Below are positions 8,348 to 17,289 of a stretch of DNA of 64,000 bases, piece after piece. The stretch is taken from the NCBI RefSeq assembly GCF_018128965.1, contig NZ_JAAEDH010000011.1:1-64000 (forward strand). Direction: 5' to 3'. This DNA comes from Plastoroseomonas arctica (GTDB lineage Bacteria; Pseudomonadota; Alphaproteobacteria; Acetobacterales; Acetobacteraceae). The notes beneath the pieces were generated by a model. That model was not told where the DNA came from. It did no database searches and saw only the letters and a list, made by a program, of their open reading frames with translations. Numbering within the stretch: the stretch's first letter is position 1; each line of letters starts with the position of its first letter. A program made the translations under genes and the position numbers.

Positions 8348-8692
8348 CTACGCCGCCTTGCCGCTCTCATCATTGGCCGCCTGCGGCTTGATCACGCTGC
8401 CGATCGTCCCGCGTACCAGCAGCACGCGCACATTCGGCGCAATTTCGGCTTCGATCTCGTCCGAGCCTTCCTTCACCTTCGTGATGGTCGCCACGATCCC
8501 GCCCGCGGTGACCACCTTGTCGCCGCGCTTGAGCGCGGTGAGCATGGTGCGGTGCTCCTTCATCTTCTTCTGCTGCGGGCGGATCAGCAGGAAGTAGAAG
8601 ACGATGAAGATGAGGACCAGCGGTGCGAGCTGCGTCACCATCGCCATGGTCCCGCCGGCGGCGTCCTGGGCATAGGCGGGCGAAATCCACAT
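8348..8692 (-). CDS. yajC: Preprotein translocase subunit YajC
   Basis: YajC is a small inner-membrane accessory of the SecDF complex in protein export. The 114-residue protein has a short N-terminus, one hydrophobic helix (about residues 22-38, LAPLVLIFIVFYFLLI), and directly after it the signature RPQQKKMKEH. A conserved LKRGDKVVTAGGIVATI segment follows. The C-terminus ends in a short Lys/Ala tail. secD and secF, often downstream, are absent; repeat copy A and phoB follow instead. Confidence 0.95.
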   Translation of the reverse strand: MWISPAYAQDAAGGTMAMVTQLAPLVLIFIVFYFLLIRPQQKKMKEHRTMLTALKRGDKVVTAGGIVATITKVKEGSDEIEAEIAPNVRVLLVRGTIGSVIKPQAANDESGKAA

Positions 8693-8804
8693 GGCAGGTG
8701 ATCTCCGGCAGCGGCGGCGCGGCTTGCGCGGGCCGTGAATTGGGGCTGAAAGCTCGGGCGCAACCTACCCACGCCCTCTTGCGCGTCAACCGGATAAACT
8801 GGCC

Positions 8805-9665
8805 ATGGACGAAACCATCCTCCCTGCCCTGCTGCGCATCGCCGAGGCGCTGGAGCGCCTGGTGCCGCCGCAGGCCGCCGCACCCGATCTCGACGTCGCC
8901 GACGCTTATGTCTGGCACCCTGCCCCCGTGCCCCATCTCGCCCCGGTGCCGCGCGTGTCCGCAGTGCCGCTCGCTCTGCTACAGGGCGTGGAGCGTCAGT
9001 CGATGCTGGTGCTCGAAAACACGCTGCGGTTCGCGCAGGGGCTTCCCGCGAACAACGCCATGCTTTGGGGTGCGCGCGGCATGGGGAAATCCTCGCTGGT
9101 GAAGGCCGCCCATGGCGAGGCGAATGCGCGCCACCCGCATGCGCTGGTGCTGATCGAGATCCATCGCGAGGATATCCGCACCCTGCCGGAGCTGCTGAAC
9201 ATCCTGCGCGCCACCACGCGCCGCTGCCTGATATTCTGCGACGACCTGTCGTTCGAGCGCGAGGACCAGGACTACAAGGCGCTGAAATCGGTGCTCGATG
9301 GCGGGATCGAGGGGCGGCCGTCGAACACGCTGTTCTACGCCACCTCGAACCGCCGCCACCTGATGCCGCGGGACATGATCGAGAATGAGCGCAGCACCGC
9401 GATTAACCCCGGCGAGGCGGTGGAGGAGAAGGTCTCGCTGTCGGACCGATTCGGCCTGTGGATCGGCTTCCACAATTGCGATCAGCCGACCTATTTCGCG
9501 ATGGTCGAGGCCTATGCCGCGGCCTACGCGCTGCCGATCACGCCCGAGGAGCTGCGCGCCGCGGCGGTGGAATGGAGCGTGACGCGCGGCGGACGATCCG
9601 GGCGCGTGGCGTGGCAGTGCATCCAGGACCTGGCGGGACGGCTCGGCACCCCGATCCCGGCGTGA
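8805..9665 (+). CDS. DUF815 family AAA-type ATPase
   Basis: This 286-residue protein matches DUF815, a family of P-loop ATPases of unknown substrate found in many proteobacteria. Walker A is GARGMGKSS (89-97) and Walker B is LIFCDDLSFE (142-151). A conserved stretch around ATSNRRHLMPR resembles the sensor region of AAA proteins, and SLSDRFGLWIGF is a family hallmark. The gene is divergent from yajC. Its stop codon overlaps the GTG start of the next gene (GTGA), so the two are probably co-translated. Confidence 0.88.
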   Translation: MDETILPALLRIAEALERLVPPQAAAPDLDVADAYVWHPAPVPHLAPVPRVSAVPLALLQGVERQSMLVLENTLRFAQGLPANNAMLWGARGMGKSSLVKAAHGEANARHPHALVLIEIHREDIRTLPELLNILRATTRRCLIFCDDLSFEREDQDYKALKSVLDGGIEGRPSNTLFYATSNRRHLMPRDMIENERSTAINPGEAVEEKVSLSDRFGLWIGFHNCDQPTYFAMVEAYAAAYALPITPEELRAAAVEWSVTRGGRSGRVAWQCIQDLAGRLGTPIPA

Positions 9666-10609
9666 GGGCGTCGGCGCGCCGGGACGCCTCCGGCCGGTTC
9701 CTGAACCCCGATGGCAGCAATGGCGGCAAGACGCTTGGCGACATCTGGCGCCTTCAAAAGCATGAGGGTGTCGGCTGGCCGGCGGTGGTCGCGCCACCGC
9801 AGGTGACATCCCTGCCCGCGGTGCCGCCGGGCCATGCCGGCCTCACCCATATCGGGCACGCGACGACGCTGATCCAGATCGCCGGCGGTCCTACCCTGCT
9901 GATCGACCCGATCTGGAGCGAGCGGTGCAGCCCGGTCGGCTGGTTCGGGCCGAAGCGAGTGCGGCCCGCGGCGCTGGATTTCGACGCGTTGCCGCCGCTC
10001 GACGCGATCCTCGTCACCCACAACCACTACGATCATTGCGACCTGCCGACACTGCGGCGCCTGGCCGCCCGCGCGCGGGTTCCGGTCATCACCGGCCTGG
10101 GCAATGCAGGGCTGATCGCGCCCACCGGGCTGGCGCCGGTCACCGAGTTGGATTGGTGGGGCGAGCATGTCCTCGCCGATGGCACGCGCCTGACCTACAC
10201 CCCGACGCAGCATGGCTCGGCGCGCGGGCCCTTCGACCGCTGCAGGGCGTTGTGGGGAGGGTTCTGCATCGAGGCGCACGGCGGTCGCATCTTGGCGACC
10301 GGCGACACCGCCTGGGGGCCGCATCTCGCCGAGATCGGCGCGGAGCTCGGTCCCTTCGACGCGGCGCTGATTCCGATCGGCGCCTATGACCCGGAATGGT
10401 TCATGGGCAGCGTCCACATCACGCCGGAGCAGGCGGTGGTCGCCCACCACGCGCTGCGGGCGCGGGTGTCGCTGGCGATGCATTGGGGCGTGTTCCGCCT
10501 GTCTGGCGAGGCCATCAACGAACCACCGGCCCGCCTGCGCGAGGCACGAGGAGAGGCGGATTTCCGCGTGCCGGATTTCGGCGAGACGATGATGGTGCGG
10601 CTCGGTTGA
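9662..10609 (+). CDS. Metallo-beta-lactamase fold hydrolase (NAPE-PLD/RomA-like)
   Basis: This 315-residue protein has the zinc-binding HNHYDH motif at residues 120-125 and a later GDTAWG metal-ligand segment, so it is a metallo-beta-lactamase-fold hydrolase. GHATTLIQIAGGPTLLIDP and GWFGPKRVRP place it near the RomA / N-acyl-phosphatidylethanolamine phospholipase D branch; its true substrate is unknown. The reading frame is open much further upstream, but that part overlaps the DUF815 gene. The GTG at 9662, overlapping the preceding TGA, is the sensible start. It converges with serS and ends 12 bases from it. Confidence 0.85.
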   Translation: MRASARRDASGRFLNPDGSNGGKTLGDIWRLQKHEGVGWPAVVAPPQVTSLPAVPPGHAGLTHIGHATTLIQIAGGPTLLIDPIWSERCSPVGWFGPKRVRPAALDFDALPPLDAILVTHNHYDHCDLPTLRRLAARARVPVITGLGNAGLIAPTGLAPVTELDWWGEHVLADGTRLTYTPTQHGSARGPFDRCRALWGGFCIEAHGGRILATGDTAWGPHLAEIGAELGPFDAALIPIGAYDPEWFMGSVHITPEQAVVAHHALRARVSLAMHWGVFRLSGEAINEPPARLREARGEADFRVPDFGETMMVRLG

Positions 10610-10621
10610 CGGCCCGCGGCC

Positions 10622-11890
10622 CTACCCGCGCGCGATCCGCTCCAGCCCGCCCATGTAGGGCCGTAGCGCGGGCGGCACGGCGACCCCGCCATCGGCGTCC
10701 TGATGCGTCTCCAGCACCGCGATCAGCGCCCGGCCAACGGCGACGCCCGAGCCGTTGAGCGTGTGCACCAGCACGTTGTCCTTGCCGATCTTAACGCGCG
10801 CCTTCATCCGCCGCGCCTGGAAATCCCGGCAGTTCGAGCAGGATGAAATCTCGCGCCAAGCCTGCTGCCCCGGGAGCCAGACTTCCAAATCGTAGGTGCG
10901 CGCCGCGGAGAAGCCGGTGTCGCCGGCGCACAGGAACACCCGCCGCCAGGTGAGGCCGAGTTCCGTTAGCACGCGTTCCGCGCAGGCCGTCATGCGCTCG
11001 TGCTCGGCGTCGGACGCGTCGGGGGCGACGATCGAGACCAACTCCACCTTGGTGAACTGGTGCTGCCGCAGCATCCCGCGCGTGTCGCGCCCGGCGCTGC
11101 CGGCCTCGGAGCGGAAGCTCGGCGTCAGCGCGGTCGCGCGGATGGGCAGGTCGGCGGGCCCGAGGATGGTGTCGCGGACGAGGTTCGTGAGCGGCACCTC
11201 GGCGGTGGGGATCAGGTAGCGGCCATCGGTGGTGGCGAACAGGTCCTCCGCGAATTTCGGCAGCTGGCCGGTACCGTACATGGTGGCGTCGTTCACCAGC
11301 AGCGGCACGACGTGCTCGGTATAGCCGTGCTCGCCCGTGTGCAGGTCGAGCATCCATTGCCCGAGAGCGCGTTCGAGTCGCGCCAGCACGCCTTTCAGCA
11401 CCACGAAGCGCGAACCCGCGATCTTTGCGGCGCCGGCGAAATCCATCAGTCCAAGCGCCTCGCCGATCTCGAAATGCTCGCGCGCGACGAAATTGAACCG
11501 CGCCGGTTCCCCATGGGTGTAGAGGACGACGTTGTCACTCTCGTCGCGGCCTTCAGGGACTTCGGCATCAAGGATGTTGGGGAGCAGAGACATTAGCGAC
11601 GTCAAGCGGCCTTCGGCTACCTTTGCGCTATGCTCCAATGCGACTTGCGTGTCCTTAAATGAACGAGACTGCGCCTCGAGCAGAGCGGTATCTTCGCCCG
11701 CCTTGCGCATTTGTCCAATCAGCTTCGCTTGCTGGTTGGCATGCTCTTGCTGCGACTGCGCTTCGCCAATGTTGCGACGTCGAACGTCGTCAACTTCTAG
11801 CAAATCGTTGCTTTGCGCCGGCTGCCCCCGACGCGCCATCGCGCGGTCGAACGCGTCAGGATCAGCGCGGATCGCGCGGATATCGTGCAT
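10622..11890 (-). CDS. serS: Seryl-tRNA synthetase
   Basis: SerS charges tRNA-Ser with serine. The 422-residue class II synthetase has an N-terminal helical arm (about residues 1-105) and a catalytic core with motif 2 in [15 protein letters not shown] and motif 3 in [29 protein letters not shown] is also conserved. The length is normal. The arm region (about 11575-11830) uses visibly more A/T-ending codons (AAT, TTG, CAA, TCT) than the core or neighbouring genes, and its sequence diverges from the usual alphaproteobacterial arm. This hints at a mosaic gene. It is the last gene of the long minus-strand cluster, 62 bases after tatC. Confidence 0.95.
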   Translation of the reverse strand: MHDIRAIRADPDAFDRAMARRGQPAQSNDLLEVDDVRRRNIGEAQSQQEHANQQAKLIGQMRKAGEDTALLEAQSRSFKDTQVALEHSAKVAEGRLTSLMSLLPNILDAEVPEGRDESDNVVLYTHGEPARFNFVAREHFEIGEALGLMDFAGAAKIAGSRFVVLKGVLARLERALGQWMLDLHTGEHGYTEHVVPLLVNDATMYGTGQLPKFAEDLFATTDGRYLIPTAEVPLTNLVRDTILGPADLPIRATALTPSFRSEAGSAGRDTRGMLRQHQFTKVELVSIVAPDASDAEHERMTACAERVLTELGLTWRRVFLCAGDTGFSAARTYDLEVWLPGQQAWREISSCSNCRDFQARRMKARVKIGKDNVLVHTLNGSGVAVGRALIAVLETHQDADGGVAVPPALRPYMGGLERIARG

Positions 11891-11952
11891 TTTCTCTCAC
11901 TCGCTCAAAGCGCAAGAGGCTCCGCCTCACGCGCACCCCGTCGACGAAGAGA

Positions 11953-12735
11953 CTACTCCTCGTCCTTCTTCTTCTTCGTCATCCAGGTCGCGACCAGGAT
12001 CGAGATCTCATACAAAAGGATCAGCGGCACGGCCAAGCCCACCTGGCTGATGATGTCCGGCGGCGTCAGAATCGCCGCCGCGACGAACATGCCCACGATC
12101 GCGTAGCGGCGGCCCTTCTTCAGGCTCTCCACGCTGAGGATGTTCACCTTCACCAGCAGCGTCAGCAACACCGGCAGTTGGAACGCGACCCCGAAGGCCA
12201 GGATCATGTGCATCACCAGGGACAGATATTCGCTGACCTTGGCTTCCAGCTGAATCGGCAGCACGCCCTCGCTCGCCGGCGTCTCGAAGGTGATGAAGAA
12301 CTTCCAGGCGAGCGGGAAGATGAAGTAGTAGGCGAGTGCGGCGCCCATCACGAACAGGAAGGGCGAGGCCACCAGGAACGGCGCGATCGCCCGTTTCTCG
12401 CTCCGGTACAGCCCCGGTGCGACGAACAGCCACAGCTGCGTCGCCCAGATCGGGAAGCTGAAGAAGGTCGCGCCGAAGAAGGCCACCTTGAGATAAGTGA
12501 AGAACGCCTCGTACAGCGCGGTGAAGATCATCCGCCGCTCGCCGCCCTGCTGCATCAGGATGTCGGCCAGCGGGCGCGCCAGGAAGCCGTAGATGGCGGT
12601 CGAGAAGTAGTAGCACACCGCAAACGCCAGCCCGAAGGCGATCACCGACCACAGCAGCCGCGTGCGCAGCTCCATGAGGTGCTCTATCAACGGCATCGGC
12701 TTGTCGTCGATCGGATCGTCCTGCACGGTGGACAA
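11953..12735 (-). CDS. tatC: Twin-arginine translocase subunit TatC
   Basis: TatC is the polytopic inner-membrane receptor for folded proteins with twin-arginine signals. The 260-residue protein has six hydrophobic segments, the N-terminal HLMELRTRLLWS motif, the FTALYEAFFTYLKVAFF region and a lysine-rich acidic tail. The start is read as TTG at 12735, nine bases after AAGGA; a GTG three codons later is an alternative. It lies 12 bases after tatB. Several proteins in this window (PstS, DUF1194, the 49021 hydrolase, the 60168 binding protein) carry twin-arginine-like signals that this system could export. Confidence 0.95.
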   Translation of the reverse strand: MSTVQDDPIDDKPMPLIEHLMELRTRLLWSVIAFGLAFAVCYYFSTAIYGFLARPLADILMQQGGERRMIFTALYEAFFTYLKVAFFGATFFSFPIWATQLWLFVAPGLYRSEKRAIAPFLVASPFLFVMGAALAYYFIFPLAWKFFITFETPASEGVLPIQLEAKVSEYLSLVMHMILAFGVAFQLPVLLTLLVKVNILSVESLKKGRRYAIVGMFVAAAILTPPDIISQVGLAVPLILLYEISILVATWMTKKKKDEE

Positions 12736-12747
12736 GTGGCCCCGTCC

Positions 12748-13209
12748 TTACGCTGAATGTGGGCCAGGCGGCGGCGAGGCCCCCGGCGGGATGAAGGCGG
12801 GCGCCACCTGGGGCTCAGGCGGCGCGGGCGGCTCCCATGGCGCCGGCGGCGGCGGGATGAAGGCCGGCGCCTCGCCGGTGGGTGCGGGCGGGGGCGGCGT
12901 CCAGCTCGGCGGAGAGGGCTTCATCGGATCCGAAAAACTGTCGCGCAGCGTGCCGTCGCCATCCACCGCCTTGGTGAACTGGCCCTTGATGTCAAAACTG
13001 CGGATCTCGTTGATGGTGTTGCGCACGTCGTCGAGCTTCGCCTCGCGCACCAGCTCATCGGCCTGCTGCTGGAACTGCCCGGCCATGCGGCGCAGCTTTT
13101 GGATGCCCTGCGCGATCCCGCGGATCGCCGTGGGCAGATCCTTGGGGCCGATGACAAGCAATGCCACCACGGCGATCAGCGCGATTTCGGACCAGGCGAG
13201 GTCGAACAT
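12748..13209 (-). CDS. tatB: Twin-arginine translocase subunit TatB
   Basis: TatB is a single-pass membrane protein that works with TatC in recognising Tat substrates. The 153-residue protein has the membrane helix at residues 5-20 with the conserved glutamate E8, the hinge GPKDLP (21-26), an amphipathic helix, and a long Pro/Ala-rich tail containing AFIPPPPAPWEPP repeats. The ATG at 13209 is preceded by AGGGAG and places the helix at the N-terminus; a longer frame to 13245 would add residues in front of it. tatA does not precede it: an ABC ATPase gene does, 39 bases away. Confidence 0.92.
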   Translation of the reverse strand: MFDLAWSEIALIAVVALLVIGPKDLPTAIRGIAQGIQKLRRMAGQFQQQADELVREAKLDDVRNTINEIRSFDIKGQFTKAVDGDGTLRDSFSDPMKPSPPSWTPPPPAPTGEAPAFIPPPPAPWEPPAPPEPQVAPAFIPPGASPPPGPHSA

Positions 13210-13248
13210 GGGCTCCCTTTCGCCCCCAGATTCAGGGCGCCGCACCCG

Positions 13249-14328
13249 TTAGCAGGAAGCCGCGCCATCGCCTAGTTGGGGAGCCTCGGGCGGAAATACG
13301 AAGGCCCGCGACGTGTCGACCGTGACAGAAACGCGCTCGCCGCGCGCGAGGCCCGGGCCGGGCGGCATCCGCGCATGCACGTGCAGCAACCCGCCTGCGC
13401 CATCGGGCAGCGCCATGTGCACCAGCGTGGTCGCACCCAGCAGGCGGGAGGCCTCGACCTCGGCGACGGCGCCGCCGGCCTCCGGCCCCGCGACGCGGAC
13501 GCCTTCGGGGCGGATGAGCACCTCCACCGCGGCACCCTCGGGCAAGCCTGGGGCCGATACGCGGCACAGCGCGGTCACCGCCTCGCCCGCCACCACCCGC
13601 GCAGGCAGGCGGTTCACCTCGCCCAGGAAGATCGCGACGAAACGGTCCACGGGCTTGAGGTACAGCGCGTCGGGTGCGCCCACCTGCACGATACGTCCCT
13701 CCCGCATCAGCGCGATGCGGTCGCCCATGAACATCGCCTCCTCGGCGTCATGCGTGACGAGCAGCGAGGCGATTCCGGCCTCCTGCAGCACATGCAGCGT
13801 GTCGTCGCGCACCTGTTCGCGCAGCCGCGCATCGAGGCTCGCGAAGGCCTCGTCGAGCAGCAGCAGCTGCGGGCGCGGGGCGAGCGCGCGGGCGAGTGCG
13901 ACGCGCTGCTGCTGCCCGCCGGAGAGCATGTGCGGGAAGGCGTTGGAGAAGCTTTCCAGCCCGACGCGGGCGAGCGCATCCATCACTCGCCACACCCTCT
14001 CCCCCTTGGGCGAGAAGCGCAGGCCGAAGGCGACGTTCTCGGCCACGCTCAGATGCGGGAACAGCGCATAGTCCTGGAAGACGAAGCCCACATTGCGCCG
14101 CTCGGGCGGCACCTCGCGCCCGCCCTCGGCCATCACGGCGCCACCGATTTCCAGGCGCCCGCGCTGGACGCTCTCCAGCCCCGCGGCGAGACGCAGCAGC
14201 GTGGTCTTGCCGCATCCGGAGGGACCGAGCAGGCACAGGATCTCGCCCGGTGCGACGTCGAGGTCGATGCCGCGCAGGACGGACTTGGCACCGTAGGCGT
14301 GGTGGATATCCGCGAAGCCGAGGCTCAC
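13249..14328 (-). CDS. ABC transporter ATP-binding protein (Fe3+/PotA-type)
   Basis: This 359-residue ATPase has Walker A GPSGCGKTT (35-43), Q-loop FVFQDYALFPHL, signature LSGGQQQR (135-142), Walker B LLLLDEAF (155-162) and a switch histidine in VTHDAEEAM. A C-terminal domain of about 110 residues resembles the TOBE regulatory domain of FbpC/PotA-type importers. Walker B has Ala where DEP is usual. No permease or binding protein is adjacent, so it is an orphan or works with distant genes. The GTG start overlaps the scpB stop (GTGA). It occupies the place where tatA is normally found before tatB, and the frame continues upstream only as overlap with scpB. Confidence 0.88.
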   Translation of the reverse strand: MSLGFADIHHAYGAKSVLRGIDLDVAPGEILCLLGPSGCGKTTLLRLAAGLESVQRGRLEIGGAVMAEGGREVPPERRNVGFVFQDYALFPHLSVAENVAFGLRFSPKGERVWRVMDALARVGLESFSNAFPHMLSGGQQQRVALARALAPRPQLLLLDEAFASLDARLREQVRDDTLHVLQEAGIASLLVTHDAEEAMFMGDRIALMREGRIVQVGAPDALYLKPVDRFVAIFLGEVNRLPARVVAGEAVTALCRVSAPGLPEGAAVEVLIRPEGVRVAGPEAGGAVAEVEASRLLGATTLVHMALPDGAGGLLHVHARMPPGPGLARGERVSVTVDTSRAFVFPPEAPQLGDGAASC

Positions 14329-14858
14329 GGCGGCTCGTTCAGCGGAAGCTGGCTCTCCCCGGTCACCAGCTCCTCCCGCTTGGGCAGGTCGGTGAGCTGG
14401 CGAAGGCCGAATTTCTCCAGGAATGCCTCGGTGGTGCCCCACAGCGCTGGGCGGCCAGGGCTTTCCCGCCGGCCGCGCGGGGCGATGAGGCCGAGTTCCA
14501 GCAAGGCTTCCAGGCTGTTCTGCGACAGGGCGGTGCCGCGGATCTCCTCGATCTCGCCACGTGTGCAGGGCTGGTGGTAGGCGATGATGGCCAGCGCCTC
14601 CATCGCCGCGCGCGGCAGCCGGCGCGGCGCCTCGATCACCTTGGTCAGCCGCGCGGCCAGGTCGGGCGCGGTGCGGAAGGCGATGCCGCCGGCGACCTCC
14701 ACCACCTCCACCCCGCGCCCGGCGTAGCGGGCGGTGAGCGCCTCGATCACCGCCTCCACGTCGCTGGCATCGGGCAGCACGCCGGCGAGGACCTCCCGCG
14801 TGACGGGTTTTTCCGCGGCGAAGACCAGCGCCTCCGCGATGCGCACGGCCTCATCCAT
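14325..14858 (-). CDS. scpB: Segregation and condensation protein B
   Basis: ScpB is the winged-helix (kite) subunit that binds ScpA and the SMC ATPase in the bacterial condensin, which compacts and separates chromosomes. The 177-residue product has the tandem winged helices typical of the family, with MEALAIIAYHQPCTRGEIEEIRG in the middle and LLELGLIAPRGRRESPGRP after it. The ATG at 14858 overlaps the end of scpA by eight bases. A start at 14879 is possible but lies further inside scpA. The 3' end overlaps the ABC ATPase start. Confidence 0.93.
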   Translation of the reverse strand: MDEAVRIAEALVFAAEKPVTREVLAGVLPDASDVEAVIEALTARYAGRGVEVVEVAGGIAFRTAPDLAARLTKVIEAPRRLPRAAMEALAIIAYHQPCTRGEIEEIRGTALSQNSLEALLELGLIAPRGRRESPGRPALWGTTEAFLEKFGLRQLTDLPKREELVTGESQLPLNEPP

Positions 14859-15585
14859 GGCCTGATGCCCGCACCTCAATCGGCCCCCAGGCGGCGTCCT
14901 GGCGGAGTTCCACCAGGCCGCCGCGCGCCATCTCCAGCCCCGCGATCAGGGTCGCGGCCACTGCCGCGCGGCGCTCCACGGGGTCGCCGCCCTCGGGCAG
15001 GAAGCGGCTGAGCACCTGCCAGGAGGGCAGCTTGCCGACCATCGCCTGCAGCCGTGCGATCGCCTCCTGCACCGTCCACAGGCTGCGATGCTTGGGTCGG
15101 TAGGGCCGCCGCGCCAGCGCCCGGCGTCGCGCACCCACATAGGCTTGCAGCAGCGCGGGCACGTCCGCCACCACGCCGGAGCGGTCGAAGGTCGCAAAAC
15201 TCTCCGGCGCGCCGCGCGGGAACACGTCATGCCCGAGCCAGGGGCGGCGGTTCAGCCACAGCGCGGCACGGCGCATCGCCTCCAACGCGGCGAGTCGTTC
15301 GGTCAGCCGCGCGATCTGCGCCTCGGGGTCTTCCTCCTCGCCCGCGACCTCATCGGGCGGCAGCAGCAGGCGCGATTTCAACCAGGCCAGCCAGGCCGCC
15401 ATCACCAGCCAATCCGCGGCGAGTTCCAGGCGCACCTGCTCGCGCGCGATGACCTCCAGATACTGGTCCACCAGCGCCAGGATCGAGATGCGCGCGATAT
15501 CCACCTTCTGCGAGCGCGCGAGCTCCAGCAGCAGGTCGAGCGGCCCGTCAAAACCCTCCAGGTGCAGGGTCAGGCTCTCACTCAT
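14851..15585 (-). CDS. scpA: Segregation and condensation protein A
   Basis: ScpA is the kleisin that bridges SMC heads and carries ScpB. The 244-residue protein begins with the family hallmark LEGFDGPLDLLLELARSQKVDI and continues with WLVMAAWLAWLKSRLLLP. The C-terminal winged helix contains SWQVLSRFLP. It overlaps the upstream M50 protease gene and the downstream scpB by eight bases each, which indicates tight translational coupling. Length and motifs are normal. Confidence 0.94.
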   Translation of the reverse strand: MSESLTLHLEGFDGPLDLLLELARSQKVDIARISILALVDQYLEVIAREQVRLELAADWLVMAAWLAWLKSRLLLPPDEVAGEEEDPEAQIARLTERLAALEAMRRAALWLNRRPWLGHDVFPRGAPESFATFDRSGVVADVPALLQAYVGARRRALARRPYRPKHRSLWTVQEAIARLQAMVGKLPSWQVLSRFLPEGGDPVERRAAVAATLIAGLEMARGGLVELRQDAAWGPIEVRASGHG

Positions 15586-16276
15586 TGCCCGTCATCCGCA
15601 GGACCAGCCGCAGCACCGGCCAGACGACGTTTTGGACGAACCAGCTCATCGGCTGCCAGGCCGGGATGATCTGCGGCGCGATGAACAATCCGAGCAGCAC
15701 GATCAGGATGCCGTATCGCTCCAGCCCCGCCACCGCCATCGCGACGCGGTAGGGCAGCAGCCCCACCAGGATGCGCCCGCCATCGAGCGGCGGCAGCGGG
15801 ATCAGATTGAACAGCCCGAGCACCAGATTGGACAGGATCGACAGCGCACAAAACCGAACCAGAAACTCGGCCACCGCCTCTCCCGTCGCGGGCGCGGCCG
15901 CCTCCACGCCATGCACGGCGAATCCCGCGAACAGTGCGAGGACGAAATTCATCGCCGGGCCTGCGCCGGCCACCAGCATCATGTCGCGGCGCGGGTGCCG
16001 CAGCCTCGCGAAATCCACCGGCACCGGCTTCGCCCAGCCGAACATCGCCTGCACGCTGCCGATAGTGAGCAACTGCCCCACCAGCATCACCCCCGGCACC
16101 AGCAGCGTGCCTACGGGATCCACATGCCGCAGCGGATTGAGGCTGATCCGCCCCATCCGCTCCGCCGTGTCATCGCCCAGCGCGCGCGCCGCATAGCCAT
16201 GCGCCGCCTCATGCAGCGTGATGGCGAAGACCACCGCCAGCACGGCGGCGGCAAGTTCCGGCAACCATTCGGGCAT
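15578..16276 (-). CDS. Site-2 protease family (M50) membrane protein
   Basis: This 232-residue integral membrane protein is a minimal M50 metalloprotease. The zinc motif HEAAH is at residues 22-26 in the first helix, and the third ligand is D165 in NLIPLPPLDGGRI. These are short proteases without PDZ domains, and their substrates are mostly unknown. The ATG at 16276 shares its A with the nagZ stop (TGATG), and the 3' end overlaps scpA by eight bases. A longer frame extends to 16459, but it only shadows nagZ. The synteny nagZ-M50-scpA-scpB is common in alphaproteobacteria. Confidence 0.9.
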   Translation of the reverse strand: MPEWLPELAAAVLAVVFAITLHEAAHGYAARALGDDTAERMGRISLNPLRHVDPVGTLLVPGVMLVGQLLTIGSVQAMFGWAKPVPVDFARLRHPRRDMMLVAGAGPAMNFVLALFAGFAVHGVEAAAPATGEAVAEFLVRFCALSILSNLVLGLFNLIPLPPLDGGRILVGLLPYRVAMAVAGLERYGILIVLLGLFIAPQIIPAWQPMSWFVQNVVWPVLRLVLRMTGNE

Positions 16277-17289
16277 CAGGCCGCGTCCCGCCCCGTGGCC
16301 GTGGGGTCCGGGCCCGCGGCACCCGCCGCGACCACCCCACCCTCGAACCGCTCTCGCCGCGCGATCGCCCGCGCCAGGCCCAGCCGAGCACGCGACACAT
16401 CGCTCAGCGCCGGCGTCGCGCGCAGCAGCGCGGCACTCTCCGCAAGCCGGCCGCTGCAATGCAAGACCACGTCACACCCCGCCCCGATCACCGCGTCCGC
16501 CAGATCATTCGAGACGCCCGCCAAAGCCCCCATCGCCACATCATCGGACACCAGCACACCCTCGAACCCGACCGCGCCGCGGATCACCTTGGCGATGATC
16601 CGCGCCGACAGCGTCGCCGGCCAGTCCGCATCCCAGGCCGGGTAGAGCACATGCGCCGTCATCGCCCAGACGCCAGCCCCGCCATCATTGGCGCAGACCA
16701 CGCGAAACGGTTGCAGGTCCTGCTCCAGCTCCGCCACCCCCGCATCCACGCGCGGCAACTCATGATGGCTGTCCGCCAGCGCCCGCCCATGCCCCGGCAC
16801 ATGCTTCATGACCGGCGTAACCCCCGCCGCCCACAACCCCTCGATCACCGCGCCGCCCAATCGCGCCACCTCCCGCGGATCACCCCCAAACGAGCGATCC
16901 CCGATCACGTCATGCGCCCCCGCCATCCGCACATCCAACACCGGCGCACACACCACATCCAACCCGACCGCCAAACACATCGCCCCCATTGCCCGCGCCG
17001 ACTCCCGCACCGCCGCCGCCGCCCCACCCGCAAACGACGCCGCCGCCGGAAACGCCGGCCAATGCGGCGGCCGCAGCCGCGCCACACGACCCCCCTCCTG
17101 ATCGACCAACACCGGCGCCGCCTCGCCCAACACCTCGCGCACCGCACCCGTCAACGCCGCCACCTGCGCCACATCCACCACATTCCGCCGGAACAAAATG
17201 ACCCCCAACGGACGCTCCGCACGCAGCAGCGCCACCTCGTCCAAGGTTAGCTGCGGACCGGACAGGCCGATGATCGCGGCGCGGGTCAA
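16276..17289 (-). CDS. nagZ: Beta-N-acetylhexosaminidase NagZ
   Basis: NagZ is the family 3 glycoside hydrolase that removes GlcNAc from anhydromuropeptides during cell-wall recycling in the cytoplasm. The 337-residue protein has LGVILFRRN, the KHVPGHG loop (162-168), the catalytic dyad region DSHH (173-176) and the nucleophile segment SDDVAMGAL. The family usually has KHFPGHG, so Val replaces Phe. The TTG at 17289 begins just before AAIIGLSG, where family members begin; the frame continues to 17418 but through hairpin-rich non-coding sequence. No clear ribosome site was seen, so the start is uncertain. It follows the SPOR gene after a 298-base gap. Confidence 0.92.
   Translation of the reverse strand: MTRAAIIGLSGPQLTLDEVALLRAERPLGVILFRRNVVDVAQVAALTGAVREVLGEAAPVLVDQEGGRVARLRPPHWPAFPAAASFAGGAAAAVRESARAMGAMCLAVGLDVVCAPVLDVRMAGAHDVIGDRSFGGDPREVARLGGAVIEGLWAAGVTPVMKHVPGHGRALADSHHELPRVDAGVAELEQDLQPFRVVCANDGGAGVWAMTAHVLYPAWDADWPATLSARIIAKVIRGAVGFEGVLVSDDVAMGALAGVSNDLADAVIGAGCDVVLHCSGRLAESAALLRATPALSDVSRARLGLARAIARRERFEGGVVAAGAAGPDPTATGRDAA

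Noticed and set aside
13210-13248. A hidden tatA gene between the ABC ATPase and tatB
   Set aside because: Only 39 bases are available, too few for TatA, and no TatA-like helix with an FGP hinge was found in the overlapping frames.
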